Part shown: piece by piece, positions 51,425 to 63,600 of the stretch
Position numbering within the stretch: the stretch's first letter is position 1
Layout of the letters: each line of letters begins with the position of its first letter
NCBI GenBank assembly: GCA_033807695.1
Contig: CM066310.1
Location: forward strand, 1-64,000
Source of the DNA: Daedaleopsis sinensis
Lineage: Eukaryota; Basidiomycota; Agaricomycetes; Polyporales; Polyporaceae
Direction of reading: 5' to 3'
DNA length: 64,000 nt
Notes under the pieces: generated by a model
The model's input: the letters and a program-made list of their open reading frames with translations, nothing else
Databases searched by the model: none
Told to the model about the DNA's origin: nothing
Made by a program: the position numbers and the translations under genes

Positions 51425-54400
51425 AGCTCGTTGACCTGAACGGCGACAACGGCGAGTAACACGATGGCACCAGCACGTCGGCGGGTGTCCTACGTCATTC
51501 CACCCCCTTCCGACGCGCCTCCCCGCCTCCAGCTTCCTCCGCACGGCATCCCTCGCAACGGCTCTGTCGGCCCACTGCTTGTCCCTGCCCAACCGAGTAC
51601 CTCGACAGCGCCGTCCAGACCCGGTCAACACCCTCGACATCGCCTAGGGGTATCCTGCCTCGCCCTCGACGCGTCTACGCAGCTGGTCGGTCGCGCGGCT
51701 CCTGAGGGCATTCTCTACAGCGGCGGCCGCGATGGACTCGTTATCTCCTGGGACCTCGGCGTGCCCATGAAGCGGCGCGCGCAGCGGTACGGGGTGACCG
51801 GGCGGAGCCTGCGGCGGTGGGAGGTGATGACGAACTGGGCGGACGACGTGATCGAGGAGGAGGCGGAGGAGGGCGACGAGTACCGCAGCGACGGCGACGT
51901 CCTCGGCGAGGTCACTGCCAAGGCCCGCCGCCGGATCCCGCAGGACCACTCGATTCCACACGAGGAGCAGTGGGAGACCGACCTCGACGCGTACCACGCT
52001 TCGAAGGTGCGTTTCTTTCTCTCTCGACCCTGTCATTGCCGCTCCCTGCAACATCTTGGACTGTGTGCTGCTCCTCTGGCACGGCGCCCTCGCCATGACC
52101 ATCGCGCACCGCTGCTCCTTGTCGCCGCGCACCCGTACGATGTCGAGGAGTATACCGCGGTTGTTCATGGCGGGCTATTCATCGAGTCCTTTGAATGCTG
52201 ACCAAATCGTGCGTCATCCAGGCGCATCCCCCAACAACTCATTTTCGACAATCAGTGCAGATGCATACTGACTGGGTGAACGACATCCTGCTGTGTAATT
52301 ACAACCAAACCCGTTCGTGTTTGCCTTTCTTACACGTCTCACCGTCCGTACTCACACCTTGCAGTCATATCTGCTTCATCCGACGGGACTATCAAGGCTT
52401 GGTCTCCGCACGTCCACAGCCAATCGTCTCCTCTACACGAGCCCACCGTGATCGGCACACATACCGACTACGCTAGATGCCTGGCCTACTGGTGAGTGCG
52501 TCTTCCAGAAGTCTCTCATTCTCCTCATGTCGTGTAGCCGTGAACAGCAGTGGTTCGCGTCGGGCTCCTTTGACCGGACGATCAAGCTTTGGGATCTCGC
52601 TTCGGCTTCCAGTAAATCTGAGCCGCTGCTGACCCTTCATCCTCCAGAAGCCGCGGGCCCCAAGGCGTCCATCTATGCGCTCACGACCGATCCGTACGGG
52701 TCCGTCATCGCGTCTGGATCTCCAGAGCGCGTCGTGCGCATGTGGGACCCGCGATCGGGCAAGCGCATAGCGAAGCTGGTAGGGCACACCGACAACATCC
52801 GCGCGATCCTCATCTCCGAGGACGCGAAATACGTGAGTGTAGTGACATGCGTGCACGACGCCTGCTGACTGTCCCTCAGTTGCTGACCGGCTCTGCCGAC
52901 GGTGAGGACACAGGACTCCGCACTGCCGCGTTTACTGACATCGTCTGCAGCCTCTATCAAGCTCTGGTCTCTGGCGTCTCAACGCTGCCTGCACACGTTC
53001 ACGCACCACACCGAGTCTGTCTGGTCACTGTTCTCCTCGCATCCTGCACTCGAGATCTTCTACTCTGGCGACCGCTCTGGCTTGGTGTGCAAAGTCGACG
53101 TTGAGAGCTGCACAGACGTTTCGGAAGGCGAGTGCATTGTTCTTTGCCAGGATAGCGGGAATGATCGTCCCGGAACCTCGGGCTCTGAGGGAATCAACCA
53201 GATCGTCGCGATGGACGACAACCTCCTCTGGACTGCGTCCGGAAGCTCTAGTCTCAAGCGTTGGCGCGTGCCCACCCGACGAGCGGTGCGCGCCACCGCC
53301 CTCAGTGCAGAGGGCGCTATGGACAGCCCTGTGTCCTCACCCCCTCCGCTGGAGTCTCCGCGTGAGCACTACATGCAGCGCTCTGGGAAGCGAGACTCGC
53401 TGGATCTCTCTGGCTCTCGCGCGAAGTCCCCTAACCGCTCGGTATCGCTCGCGGACTCGAGAAGTAGCAGTCCCCGCGCCTCGCGCTCGCACCGCGCCTC
53501 CCTCGCGCCCTCTGTCACCTCCACGACCACGAACGCCGCGGCTCTCGACATCGACCCCGACCGCGAAGGTGAGGACGCGACGCCCCTCCGCGTGATCAGC
53601 GCTCCGCTGTTAGCGCCGGGGGTCGATTGGGCAGAATGTACCATGGTGAGCTCGTGAGATAGGGCGTATATACGTATATAGAGTTCACAGGGTGTATATA
53701 CGTATATTATAGAGCTAAGAGAGGGTGCAGACTGCTCTGTGCGCGGCGGTGGACTCGGTGTGCGTGTGTGAGGTGAGTGTATTCGTACTACTCGACGTGT
53801 ACAGCGTGTCTACAAGGCTCCCCTCCACCAGCTCGACCCCGCCCATTCGCGCTCTCTGCGCGGCGGACACGTTCAAGAACCTCCGAGTACGTGTGCCCAT
53901 CCAACGCGCCTCAACCGCGCGCGCCTCAACCGCGGCTCTGGGCGCTTGCTCCCCTCGTATCTTGCTCCCAACCGTGATAACCTTCGCCGTGTCGGCTCCT
54001 CTCTCCTGCTCTCCGCTCTTCTCCCCTCGGACTCGGCGCTCTCGTCTGCTCGCTGCTCGAATACATTTGGACACTCACCTCGAATCCGAGACACGAATCC
54101 GGGCCTCACTGCCCCTGCCGTCTCGTCCCGACGCCGGACAGAGTCCAGTGGGGACGTGGTCTGGGACGCGAAAGCGTGAGGCACGCGACGAGCTGAGAAA
54201 TAGCAGGTGCGTACCATGACCCATGCGATCTCATGCCCCGTCTCCCGCTGCCCCCTCTCTCCTTCAGTTTTGGACCCATCCGACACGCAACAGGTGTCGC
54301 ACTCGACCTGCACGCGAGGGACGGCTCGGAGCGGGGAAGAGCGGACAGCCAGCAAGCTGTAAACGCGAAAGGTACGTACCTCACTTGTGAGCTCTGTACC

Positions 54401-54774
54401 AGGTCAGTGGTCGCAGCTTGTCTGTTCTGCAGAGGAACACACACGTCAGCCGCGCTCACAACGCCGTGAACGCACCCACCAAATGCTCTCCATGCCCGTT
54501 CCCTCCCACCTCGTCGTCCAGTGCAGGACGCACACGAGCTCCGCCCGCCGGGCCCGGAGAGCGCGAGAAGGTGCGCACCTCCCGGGCCTCCTCCGCATGT
54601 CAAGCACCTCGCATCTCCGGCCATGCGAGGTCCGAAAACGTACTACCAATGCGGACGGTATGCACAGCCGACGTCCTCCCGCCGCAGCGTCTCGCTTTTG
54701 CGAGCTGCAAGAGCTGCGGGCATGCACCCCTCTGTGGACAACCGCACGAGGTCAGCAGCGTACCGACGCGTCCA
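51425..54774. repeat. Segmental duplication, copy A
   Basis: Matches 60648-64000 with a constant offset of 9226 bp from 51464 onward; there is a 5-base ACTAA difference just before the start codon. The left 1.4 kb (to about 52826) shows scattered substitutions, many of them silent. From about 52830 to the window end of copy B I saw none. Besides the WDR48-like gene it holds ~1.1 kb after the stop codon with two ATATACGTATAT palindromes (about 53668 and 53697) and frames I cannot assign. Confidence 0.95.
51464..53657 (+). CDS. WDR48/Duf1-like WD40 protein, C-terminally truncated, copy A (594 aa)
   Basis: Exons 51464-52006, 52222-52312, 52365-52491, 52538-52832, 52880-52901 (22-nt microexon) and 52951-53657 keep frame. 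The protein begins [17 protein letters not shown]. It carries WD40 blades visible as [94 protein letters not shown] and [15 protein letters not shown], then a Ser/Arg-rich linker. This is the WDR48 (UAF1) / fungal Duf1 family, whose members activate deubiquitinases. Family members are usually ~900-1000 residues, with a C-terminal ubiquitin-like and SLD-type domain. Here the frame ends (AECTMVSS) right after the linker, at ATG-GTGAGC, which may be an unused donor. So the gene is either truncated or has further exons I cannot find. A near-identical copy starts at 60690. Confidence 0.85.
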
Positions 54775-54973
54775 GTTCGCGCAAACGCGTCACTCACGCC
54801 CGCTCCTTGGCTGCATCCCGACGGCCGCCCGCTACAGCATCCCGCTCGCATGGGCCTGCGATGGAGACCTCGGTGCGAGTCGAAGTCGTCCGCGTCATCG
54901 CTCGCAGATGGCGGACGCCGCTCGGCTGGGTGGTGCGAAAGCGTCGGGGCGCTCCATGCCGACCTCCACCCGC

Positions 54974-55060
54974 ATCTTACTTGTCGGTGGCACGCTCAAG
55001 GACTACCAGATCAAGGGTCTTCAGTGGATGGTCAGTTTGTACAACAACAAGCTCGATGGC
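54974..55060 (+). pseudogene. 29-codon fragment of an Snf2/Sth1-type SWI/SNF ATPase
   Basis: The frame reads GGTLKDYQIKGLQWMVSLYN plus flanking ILLV and NKLDG. This is the highly conserved start of the ATPase domain of Snf2/Sth1/BRG1 proteins. The motif that should follow (ILADEMGLGKT) is absent, and no other exon of such a gene is nearby. It is a captured exon fragment, unrelated to the large subtelomeric SNF2 gene at 10-17 kb, whose sequence differs here. The matching part of copy B would lie beyond the window end. Confidence 0.75.
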
Positions 55061-55107
55061 ACAGGACGCGTGCGGCCGGAACTGGAGCGACGATGTCGAG
55101 GCACGCA

Positions 55108-55850
55108 CCCTTGCGAGCAGCCCGGCACAGGACGCGTCCGGCCGTACCGTCGATCTTGGTGACGTCCGACCCCGGTGTTCCGCTCTGTGCAACTCGTGGT
55201 GAGTACCGTCGAGTACAGGGCACGATCTCGAGGCACGTACCTTGCGCGGGGCCAGAGCGCTCGCGCATCCGCTGATCCTTTCGCGAGATCCAGGACGTCC
55301 GACCCGCTCGTTCCGCCACTGCGCGTGTGCTAGCAGCTCGCGGTGAGTACCATCGACGATGCAGGCATGAAGGATGCTCACCGACTCTTTCGCACGGCGA
55401 CAGTCTGCATTCACGGCAGAGCCCGCGATGCGAGGCCGCAGTGCGGCCTCGAATCCTCCACGCTGGCAGATGTTGGACACCGAGGCAAGGAAAGGACAGG
55501 TCCGCCACGCGACAGGTCCGGCCCGCCCGCCAGCGTCGTAACGCTTCGACATCCTCAGCTGCACGCGGACCTCCACGCGCCGCGCCGACCTGCTCTGCGA
55601 GCAACCCGGCGCAGGGCACTCGCGCGGCGGTACCGTCGATTTCGTTGACGTCCGACCCGCGTGTTCCGCTGTGTGCAGCTCGTGGTGAGTACCGAGGGAC
55701 GATTCTGAGGCACACACCTTGCGTGGGGGCAGGACATTCGTGCAGCCGCTGATCCTTTCGCGAGATCCAGGACGTCCGACTTGTCCGCTCCGCACAGTGC
55801 GCGGTGAGCACCGTCGACAACGCAAGCATGAAGGGTGCTCACGCGGACGG
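55108..55850. repeat. Two ~250-bp direct repeats, ~480 bp apart
   Basis: The blocks TGCGAGCA(G/A)CCCGGC, GTACCGTCGAT(C/T)T, TGACGTCCGACCC, CAACTCGTGGTGAGTACC (or CAGCTCGTGG) and CTGATCCTTTCGCGAGATCCAGGACGTCCGAC occur in the same order at about 55108-55375 and 55590-55840. This indicates a tandem duplication with divergence. Confidence 0.8.
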
Positions 55851-57032
55851 CGACGGTGTGCGGTGAGGCCACGAGTGTCGTCAGAGCAGTAGAGAGGAAG
55901 GAGGGACCTGGAGGTGGGTGACGAGTTCCGAGTATGGACGCGTGAGGCAAGGCCGGTCTGAGTCACTTGCTACGACGGCGTCGTGACGACGGTGAGAGGC
56001 TGCACGGTGGATCTCGCACACCACATCCCGCACCGTCGTCACTCGTTGGACAGTCTGTGACCGCGCTAGCATCGCTAATCACGACACACGTACAGGGATG
56101 ACGACTGTTTGAGCCGCGTCCCTGGGACCCTGGGATACCCCCGCGCGCCATCGCATGTCCGACCGCTCGGACGAACGCCCCGCCGATTGCTGCGTAAGCA
56201 AGTGTTTGGTTAACTGTGCGCGTTAACTGTGCGCGTCAGGCTCAGCCGATCGCTGTAGGCTGCACAGGACCTGGTGTGCGACGTCGAGGAACCTGGACAG
56301 CATACAGACTCTGGTTGGTAGCATCGGCCCCGCTACGTAGCTCTGCTCCTGCCGTGCAGCTCGAATGCTCATTCTCGTATCCTCCTCCACGATATCTGTA
56401 CATGTGCGGTGCCTTGCATGCGCAAGCACTCACGCCAGGCTAGACAGGAACAGGGATGTGCCGCCTGCTGAACCGCAGCGCCATGTTTGTCAGAGCGCTG
56501 ATGGTTGCTTATGACGGAGAAACCTCCGCAATGACGTTCATGTTGCTGTGTCTCGCAAACGTACGCACACCGGCTCTTCTCTATTCATCTATGATGATCC
56601 CCAGACCGTCGACGCTGATGTATGCATTCCTCGCCCGTCACCCGTGTACTGGTACATACATATCAAAATTGCAGTTGACTGCATTGTCTGTCCGGCGGTG
56701 GAATGCTTGTGTAAATTGCAGGAATGTCTGCGCATCTTGAGCTTGCTGCCGTGCGAATGTGCATCGGGAGGATCCAAATTCTATAGTGCAGCCGATGCCC
56801 TGAACTAGTACCATCTGAAACAGGGTGTCTCCGGAAGCGAGGATAACCATCTGGCGGTGTGACGGTGTGGTCATTCACACTCACCCTGCCAAATCAAACT
56901 TGACGACGGACTTTAACGATTTGGACAACATATCCACTTCACGAGTACTTGCGCCGCCCTCCACATCACCACCGTCTGCTCCGAGTCTGCCCCGCTTCTC
57001 TCAGACCATCCACCATCTTCACTCAGTTCTCC
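55851..57032. other. No confident gene
   Basis: Short frames only. A 13-base direct duplication (GTTAACTGTGCGC) is seen at 56211-56238. Confidence 0.4.
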
Positions 57033-57758
57033 ATGGGTCGTCCGACCGGCAAGACACTCCTTCCCGACTACTACGCTCGCCGGGAGATGAAGATGCGAAG
57101 TGGACTGAGGCTGTCCATCAACTCGGAAGTCGGTACGTCCTCGTCTACCTGTTGCCCGCCGTGTCCGAGTTTGCCGACACCCCTGCACCCAGCACGACTC
57201 TCGGGAGTGGAGAACGCGCGCATGCGCTGGTCGCTGCGGTTCTACGCCCTCTACATCTACCTCACCCTCGGCCTGAAGTTCGTCGGATGGCCGGAGCACA
57301 TGCAGTTCACCAACCTGAGCAAGATCACCGGCTCCGCACGCATCTCCGAGCTCGTCGCGCGCTGGGAGAGCGGAGAGATGTACCTCGCCCGTGTCTCCGA
57401 CGAGGAACGCGCTGCGGTGCGTGACAACCTTCTCCTCGCTGCCCCCGGCCCTCTCCACGACGGCATCCCTGTGAAGCACTGTCGGAGCGACACCAAGAAG
57501 CGCCGTGCGCGCCCGGTCACCGACCCTCACAACCTCGGTGGACGGTACGAGAAGAATGGGCCAAAGTCGGCCCGGATCGTCACAGACGAGATGGAGGCCG
57601 CCGCCGATGCAGAGTCGCAGCAGGAGCTCGAGGCGTACCCGCTCTTGCAGTTTGCGGACGCGGAGGACGAGCGGTACATGCGTCGGGTGATCCGTGGACG
57701 TCATATGTGGATGGTGTTGGCCTCTGACCCTTATCGCGACCTCATGTCTGGACCTTGA
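57033..57758 (+). CDS. Fungal hypothetical protein with GWPEHMQFTNLSKI motif
   Basis: The frame is open from at least 56949. I prefer the ATG at 57033 (MGRPTGKTLLPDYY), in a CTCCATGG context. A GTACGT...CCCAG segment at 57133-57192 is exactly 60 nt and probably a phase-preserving intron, giving about 221 residues. The core LGLKFVGWPEHMQFTNLSKI, SARISELVARWESGEMYLAR, SDEERAAVRDNLLL resembles uncharacterised Agaricomycete proteins that carry a GWP-x6-F.N.S.I block, often near transposons (from memory, unverified). The C-terminal part is charged. No membrane segment or catalytic motif is visible. The function is unknown. Confidence 0.55.
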   Translation: MGRPTGKTLLPDYYARREMKMRSGLRLSINSEVGTSSSTCCPPCPSLPTPLHPARLSGVENARMRWSLRFYALYIYLTLGLKFVGWPEHMQFTNLSKITGSARISELVARWESGEMYLARVSDEERAAVRDNLLLAAPGPLHDGIPVKHCRSDTKKRRARPVTDPHNLGGRYEKNGPKSARIVTDEMEAAADAESQQELEAYPLLQFADAEDERYMRRVIRGRHMWMVLASDPYRDLMSGP

Positions 57759-59834
57759 ACGATGTTCTGTAGCTCACGCTTGCGTATTTGACTTTACTGT
57801 GCTCGCCATAGACGTCTCTCGAGCTGCTCGTGCCCTGCAGTCGCCGCTGTCTCTACTATGACCGTCCACGGCACTGCCCGCTTCCCGGGGGAGCCATCAG
57901 AAGTCCCGGGACCAGTCTTGTGGTGACGCGAGCAGGTTCGGGTGGCTCGTCACCGTGCCGTTCGCCGTGGAACATTCATGCCTGAAAATCAAATCCCCAT
58001 GTAATGTGTCGGCAAGGGCCTTGAGAAACTATGGAGACAATTGCACGGCCGTCACGGACCAGACCATATTCCACCTGGTTGCTGTCAGGGTCCAAGGGTC
58101 CCTGCCGGCTGTCTTCAATATATCAATCGATCCAACAGACTGGAGCGTGCTTGCACCACAAGAAACGCACGGTACGGTTCAATTATTTCGGATTTGCATC
58201 ACTTTCTATGTCTAGACTGCATGCTGGCTACCAGCATGTAAATCGAGCATGTCGCCGTCGAGAACAGTGAGGAATGTGCAGGACTCGATGCCGAACTCGT
58301 CACCCTAGTTTAATCTGTCTCCACAGGATTTGAATAAGTTGAGGTACGCGTGGTCCAAGGACCAGTGCTCTGGTAGACTAACTGCGGGGATGGCTCTTTC
58401 GAGAATCGGGTAACAATTAGTCATGGACCCCCAGTTAACCAGGGTCCTAGACAACGGGGGACATGCGGCTTTACGGCACGGACAACTGCGCACGGACCAT
58501 CCACTGGGGTATAAGAAGGTGCGAGAGCACGGCCGGGAGCAGTCAGTACCCCCCTCCTTCTCCCACTACCTTCATCCTCCACCGAGAGCCGCTCCCCAAC
58601 GTTTGTGTGTTCACGTCGTTCCCATCTCTGTCCCTCGGTGGCTGATGCTCTGACTCACAGGCAGCGTACTCATCTGTGCGACCGCATTGCACCGTACGTG
58701 AGTTCTGTCAGCATGTTCAGTCCTTCATGCTCTGACTGCGATTGCACACAGGTCGGCACTGGATGCATTGTCGATCCTGAGTCGTGCATGGTGTGTCGAG
58801 GTCGAGGCGGAGTCAGAGGAAGCGAGGACATTGCGACTCGGTACGCATTTTCTGAGTGTCGACTTGTGTCGGACGGCCGTCGACTCCAGCTGACTCATAT
58901 CACAGGATCAGCACTCTGATCGAGGGACTCGTGTCGAGCATGACACTTCTAGTACGTTCTCGGGAATATATTTTATTCGCCGGTAGTCTACGTACATGCA
59001 ACTGACTTGAATTAAACTTCGAGCGCGTCCTAATTTGGGTATGGGTCAGTGTGCTAGTATCGGGAGCTGTGACACAGACGGGTCAGAGGGGTAACCTATA
59101 GCTACAGTGTACGCACATTAGCGCAGAGGGTGGCGAGGTTTAATATAGCTTTGCCAAGTGGCACCCTTGTTACTGTCAACCCGGCTAGCACGCCCACGGT
59201 GTCGAGGACCAGAGAACAGAGAACTTCTGAGAGAGGGACTCGCCTGTTCACAATCTGTGGTGTGACGTACGTGATGAACAGTCGACCAGAGTATGACGAA
59301 CCTGCTTGAGACGGTGATCTCCGCGCTCGCACATCGAGTACCATCTGTACGCCGTGTTCGTTGCGCTGCGCATTGTGCTGCGTGACGGAGAGAACGTTCT
59401 CTCCAGTCGAGAAGTGCGTGTGAACACGCTAGTCAAGATACTACCTGCGGATCATCGCAGCACGCAGTCAGACCAAAGGTCGCGGGCAGCAGACGAAGGT
59501 GGTACCCGGTCAGCACGACAGAGCTCGAACGGGAAAACACAGCTCACCACTCGCAAACGAGCTGAACTGGCCACCAAGTTCCGATGGTTCAGGCTACACC
59601 ACGGGTCAGCAACTCCCCGAGCCGTCCAAACATGCTGCCCAAACAAGTCGGTGACGTACACGGTCTTGTCCACTGTGCGTCGGGAGAATGAGCGGGCGAA
59701 CGAGCCCAACACTCACAGTACCATGTCAGCCACCCACCATCGGAAGAATGTAGAAGTCTATTTTCCTTGCGATCCTAGGAGTTGCACGATCAGCGTGTAT
59801 GAAGACGAAATAGCACACTGTCGAGATTCGACAC
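57759..59834. other. No confident gene
   Basis: Overlapping short frames (longest 59354-59986 plus, 210 codons) without recognisable domains. TATAAGAAGG at 58510 could be a promoter element, but no gene follows clearly. Confidence 0.4.
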
Positions 59835-59837
59835 TTA

Positions 59838-60125
59838 CCGCGTGTTCTCTGTGGGGACGCGCAGCCCGGGCCCGGACTGCTTCGCAAGAGCGAACTCGTG
59901 CAGGCGGATGTTGGGGGCCTGTTTGCTGGCCCGCTCATTGTCGCACAGCGAGACAATGTTCTCGAGGTTCTTCTCCTTGTGGCTGAACGAGCCGGCCTTG
60001 GAGGCTTTCCGGAGGGAGGGTACGGACATAGGCGTTAGGCGTGAGTCTCGTGGCCGACTAGACACTCACAGCGGGACCGTAGGCGATCATCGCGTTCAGA
60101 GTCTTGGACTCGAAGCCGCTTCAGT
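59838..60125 (-). pseudogene. Two unidentified minus-strand exons
   Basis: One segment reads FESKTLNAMIAYGPA and ends at a GTGAGT donor (about 60120-60071). After an intron ending CTCCAAG, the next reads AGSFSHKEKNLENIVSLCDN and NIRLHEFALAKQSGPGLRVP to about 59838, ending at GTAAGT. The join keeps frame. Composition is protein-like, but no further exons are found on either side and I do not recognise the family, so it is probably a gene fragment. Confidence 0.35.
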
Positions 60126-60497
60126 GGAGTCAGCGGCGCGATGGCATGTGGGGCCAGCCTTTCTCGACTCGGACGGCCGCTGGGCGGGACTGCGCTGGAC
60201 TCGTCAAGGCCATTGAGTGAGATCGCGGCGGCGACCTTGACGAGAGGTACACGGAGTCCGCTTCCTGCCTGGGCCGCCGCCGCTCGAGAACGCTATGGGA
60301 GTGAGGGTGATGAGCGCACCTCGCGTGAACGGGAGACATAGCGGACGGACGGCTGGGTGCTCGTTGCAGGTCTGCCAGTGCAACCCTAAGTCAGTGCGAA
60401 AAGGTGCTTGTTCCGAGTGTGATGTCTGTAGGTGTCAGTGTTGGTGACGGTGGTGCGGAAGAGCATTAGTTACTTAGCTCGCGGGGTGAAAAAAGTC

Positions 60498-60569
60498 GTC
60501 GCGAGCGGGGAATCGAACCCAAGGCGATCGCATGACGAACCAGAAAGATACCCACTACGCCATATCAGA
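60498..60569 (-). pseudogene. Degenerate tRNA-Glu copy
   Basis: The minus strand reads TCTGATATGGCGTAGTGG at the 5' side and GGGTTCGATTCCCCG in the T arm, matching the tRNA-Glu at 51276-51347. The anticodon arm is rearranged (CTGGTTCGTCATGCG) and the acceptor stem no longer pairs. It holds the same position relative to the WDR48 copy B as the intact tRNA does to copy A. Confidence 0.7.
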
Positions 60570-60647
60570 CTTGAAAAACAGAGTTACGTCGACACTGGGT
60601 CGTGTGATATGGATTTGGCGCTTAGACGAACGCCTTCCAATGCAAAG

Positions 60648-63600
60648 CTCGTTGACCTGAACGGCGACGACGGCGAGTAAACTAACACGATGGCACCAGC
60701 ACGTCGGCGGGTGTCCTACGTCATTCCACCCCCTTCCGATGCGCCTCCACACCTCCAGCTTCCTCCGCACGGCATCCCTCGCAACGGCTCTGTCGGCCCC
60801 CTGCTTGTCCCTGCCCAACCGAGTACCTCGACAGCGCCGTCCAGACCCGGTCAACACCCTCGACACCGCCTAGGGGTATCCTGCCTCGCCCTCGACGCGT
60901 CTACGCAGCTGGTCGGCCGCGCAGCCCCGGAGGGCATTCTCTACAGCGGCGGCCGCGATGGACTCGTTATCTCCTGGGACCTCGGCGTGCCCATGAAGCG
61001 GCGCGCGCAGCGGTACGGGGTGACCGGGCGGAGCCTGCGGCGGTGGGAGGTGATGACGAACTGGGCGGACGACGTGATTGAGGAGGAGGCGGAGGAGGGC
61101 GACGAGTACCGCAGCGACGGCGACGTCCTGGGCGAGGTTACTGCCAAGGCCCGCCGCCGGATCCCGCAGGACCACTCGATTCCACACGAGGAGCAGTGGG
61201 AGACCGACCTCGACGCGTACCACGCTTCGAAGGTGCGTTTCTTTCTCTCTCGACGCTGTCATTGCCGCTCCCTGCAACATCTTGGACGGTGTGCTGCTCC
61301 TCTGGCACGGCGCCCTCGCCATGACCATCGCGCACCGCTGCTCCTTGTCACCGCGCACCCGTACGATGTCGAGGAGTATGCCGCGGTTGTTCATGGCGGG
61401 CTATTCATCGAGTCCTTTGAATGCTGACCAAATCGTGCGTCATCCAGGCGCATCCCCCAACAACTCATTTTCGACAATCAGTGCAGATGCATACTGACTG
61501 GGTGAACGACATCCTGCTGTGTAATTACAACCAAACCCGTTCGTGTTTGCCTTTGTTACACGTCTCACCGTCCGTACTCACACCGTGCAGTCATATCTGC
61601 TTCATCCGACGGGACTATCAAGGCTTGGTCTCCGCACGTCCACAGCCAATCGTCTCCTCTACACGAGCCCACCGTGATCGGCACACATACCGACTACGCT
61701 CGCTGCCTGGCCTACTGGTGAGTGCGTCTTCTCGCAGCCTCTCATTCTCCTCATGTCGTGTAGCCGTGAACAGCAGTGGTTCGCGTCCGGCTCCTTTGAC
61801 CGGACGATCAAGCTCTGGGATCTCGCTTCGGCCTCCAGTAAATCTGAGCCGCTGCTGACCCTTCATCCCCCAGACGCCGCGGGCCCCAAGGCGTCCATCT
61901 ATGCGCTCACGACCGATCCGTACGGGGCTGTCATCGCGTCTGGGTCCCCGGAGCGCGTCGTGCGCATGTGGGACCCGCGATCGGGCAAGCGCATAGCGAA
62001 GCTGGTAGGGCACACCGACAACATCCGCGCGATCCTCATCTCCGAGGACGCCAAATACGTGAGTGTAGTGACATGCGTGCACGACGCCTGCTGACTGTCC
62101 CTCAGTTGCTGACCGGCTCTGCCGACGGTGAGGACACAGGACTCCGCACTGCCGCGTTTACTGACATCGTCTGCAGCCTCTATCAAGCTCTGGTCTCTGG
62201 CGTCTCAACGCTGCCTGCACACGTTCACGCACCACACCGAGTCTGTCTGGTCACTGTTCTCCTCGCATCCTGCACTCGAGATCTTCTACTCTGGCGACCG
62301 CTCTGGCTTGGTGTGCAAAGTCGACGTTGAGAGCTGCACAGACGTTTCGGAAGGCGAGTGCATTGTTCTTTGCCAGGATAGCGGGAATGATCGTCCCGGA
62401 ACCTCGGGCTCTGAGGGAATCAACCAGATCGTCGCGATGGACGACAACCTCCTCTGGACTGCGTCCGGAAGCTCTAGTCTCAAGCGTTGGCGCGTGCCCA
62501 CCCGACGAGCGGTGCGCGCCACCGCCCTCAGTGCAGAGGGCGCTATGGACAGCCCTGTGTCCTCACCCCCTCCGCTGGAGTCTCCGCGTGAGCACTACAT
62601 GCAGCGCTCTGGGAAGCGAGACTCGCTGGATCTCTCTGGCTCTCGCGCGAAGTCCCCTAACCGCTCGGTATCGCTCGCGGACTCGAGAAGTAGCAGTCCC
62701 CGCGCCTCGCGCTCGCACCGCGCCTCCCTCGCGCCCTCTGTCACCTCCACGACCACGAACGCCGCGGCTCTCGACATCGACCCCGACCGCGAAGGTGAGG
62801 ACGCGACGCCCCTCCGCGTGATCAGCGCTCCGCTGTTAGCGCCGGGGGTCGATTGGGCAGAATGTACCATGGTGAGCTCGTGAGATAGGGCGTATATACG
62901 TATATAGAGTTCACAGGGTGTATATACGTATATTATAGAGCTAAGAGAGGGTGCAGACTGCTCTGTGCGCGGCGGTGGACTCGGTGTGCGTGTGTGAGGT
63001 GAGTGTATTCGTACTACTCGACGTGTACAGCGTGTCTACAAGGCTCCCCTCCACCAGCTCGACCCCGCCCATTCGCGCTCTCTGCGCGGCGGACACGTTC
63101 AAGAACCTCCGAGTACGTGTGCCCATCCAACGCGCCTCAACCGCGCGCGCCTCAACCGCGGCTCTGGGCGCTTGCTCCCCTCGTATCTTGCTCCCAACCG
63201 TGATAACCTTCGCCGTGTCGGCTCCTCTCTCCTGCTCTCCGCTCTTCTCCCCTCGGACTCGGCGCTCTCGTCTGCTCGCTGCTCGAATACATTTGGACAC
63301 TCACCTCGAATCCGAGACACGAATCCGGGCCTCACTGCCCCTGCCGTCTCGTCCCGACGCCGGACAGAGTCCAGTGGGGACGTGGTCTGGGACGCGAAAG
63401 CGTGAGGCACGCGACGAGCTGAGAAATAGCAGGTGCGTACCATGACCCATGCGATCTCATGCCCCGTCTCCCGCTGCCCCCTCTCTCCTTCAGTTTTGGA
63501 CCCATCCGACACGCAACAGGTGTCGCACTCGACCTGCACGCGAGGGACGGCTCGGAGCGGGGAAGAGCGGACAGCCAGCAAGCTGTAAACGCGAAAGGTA

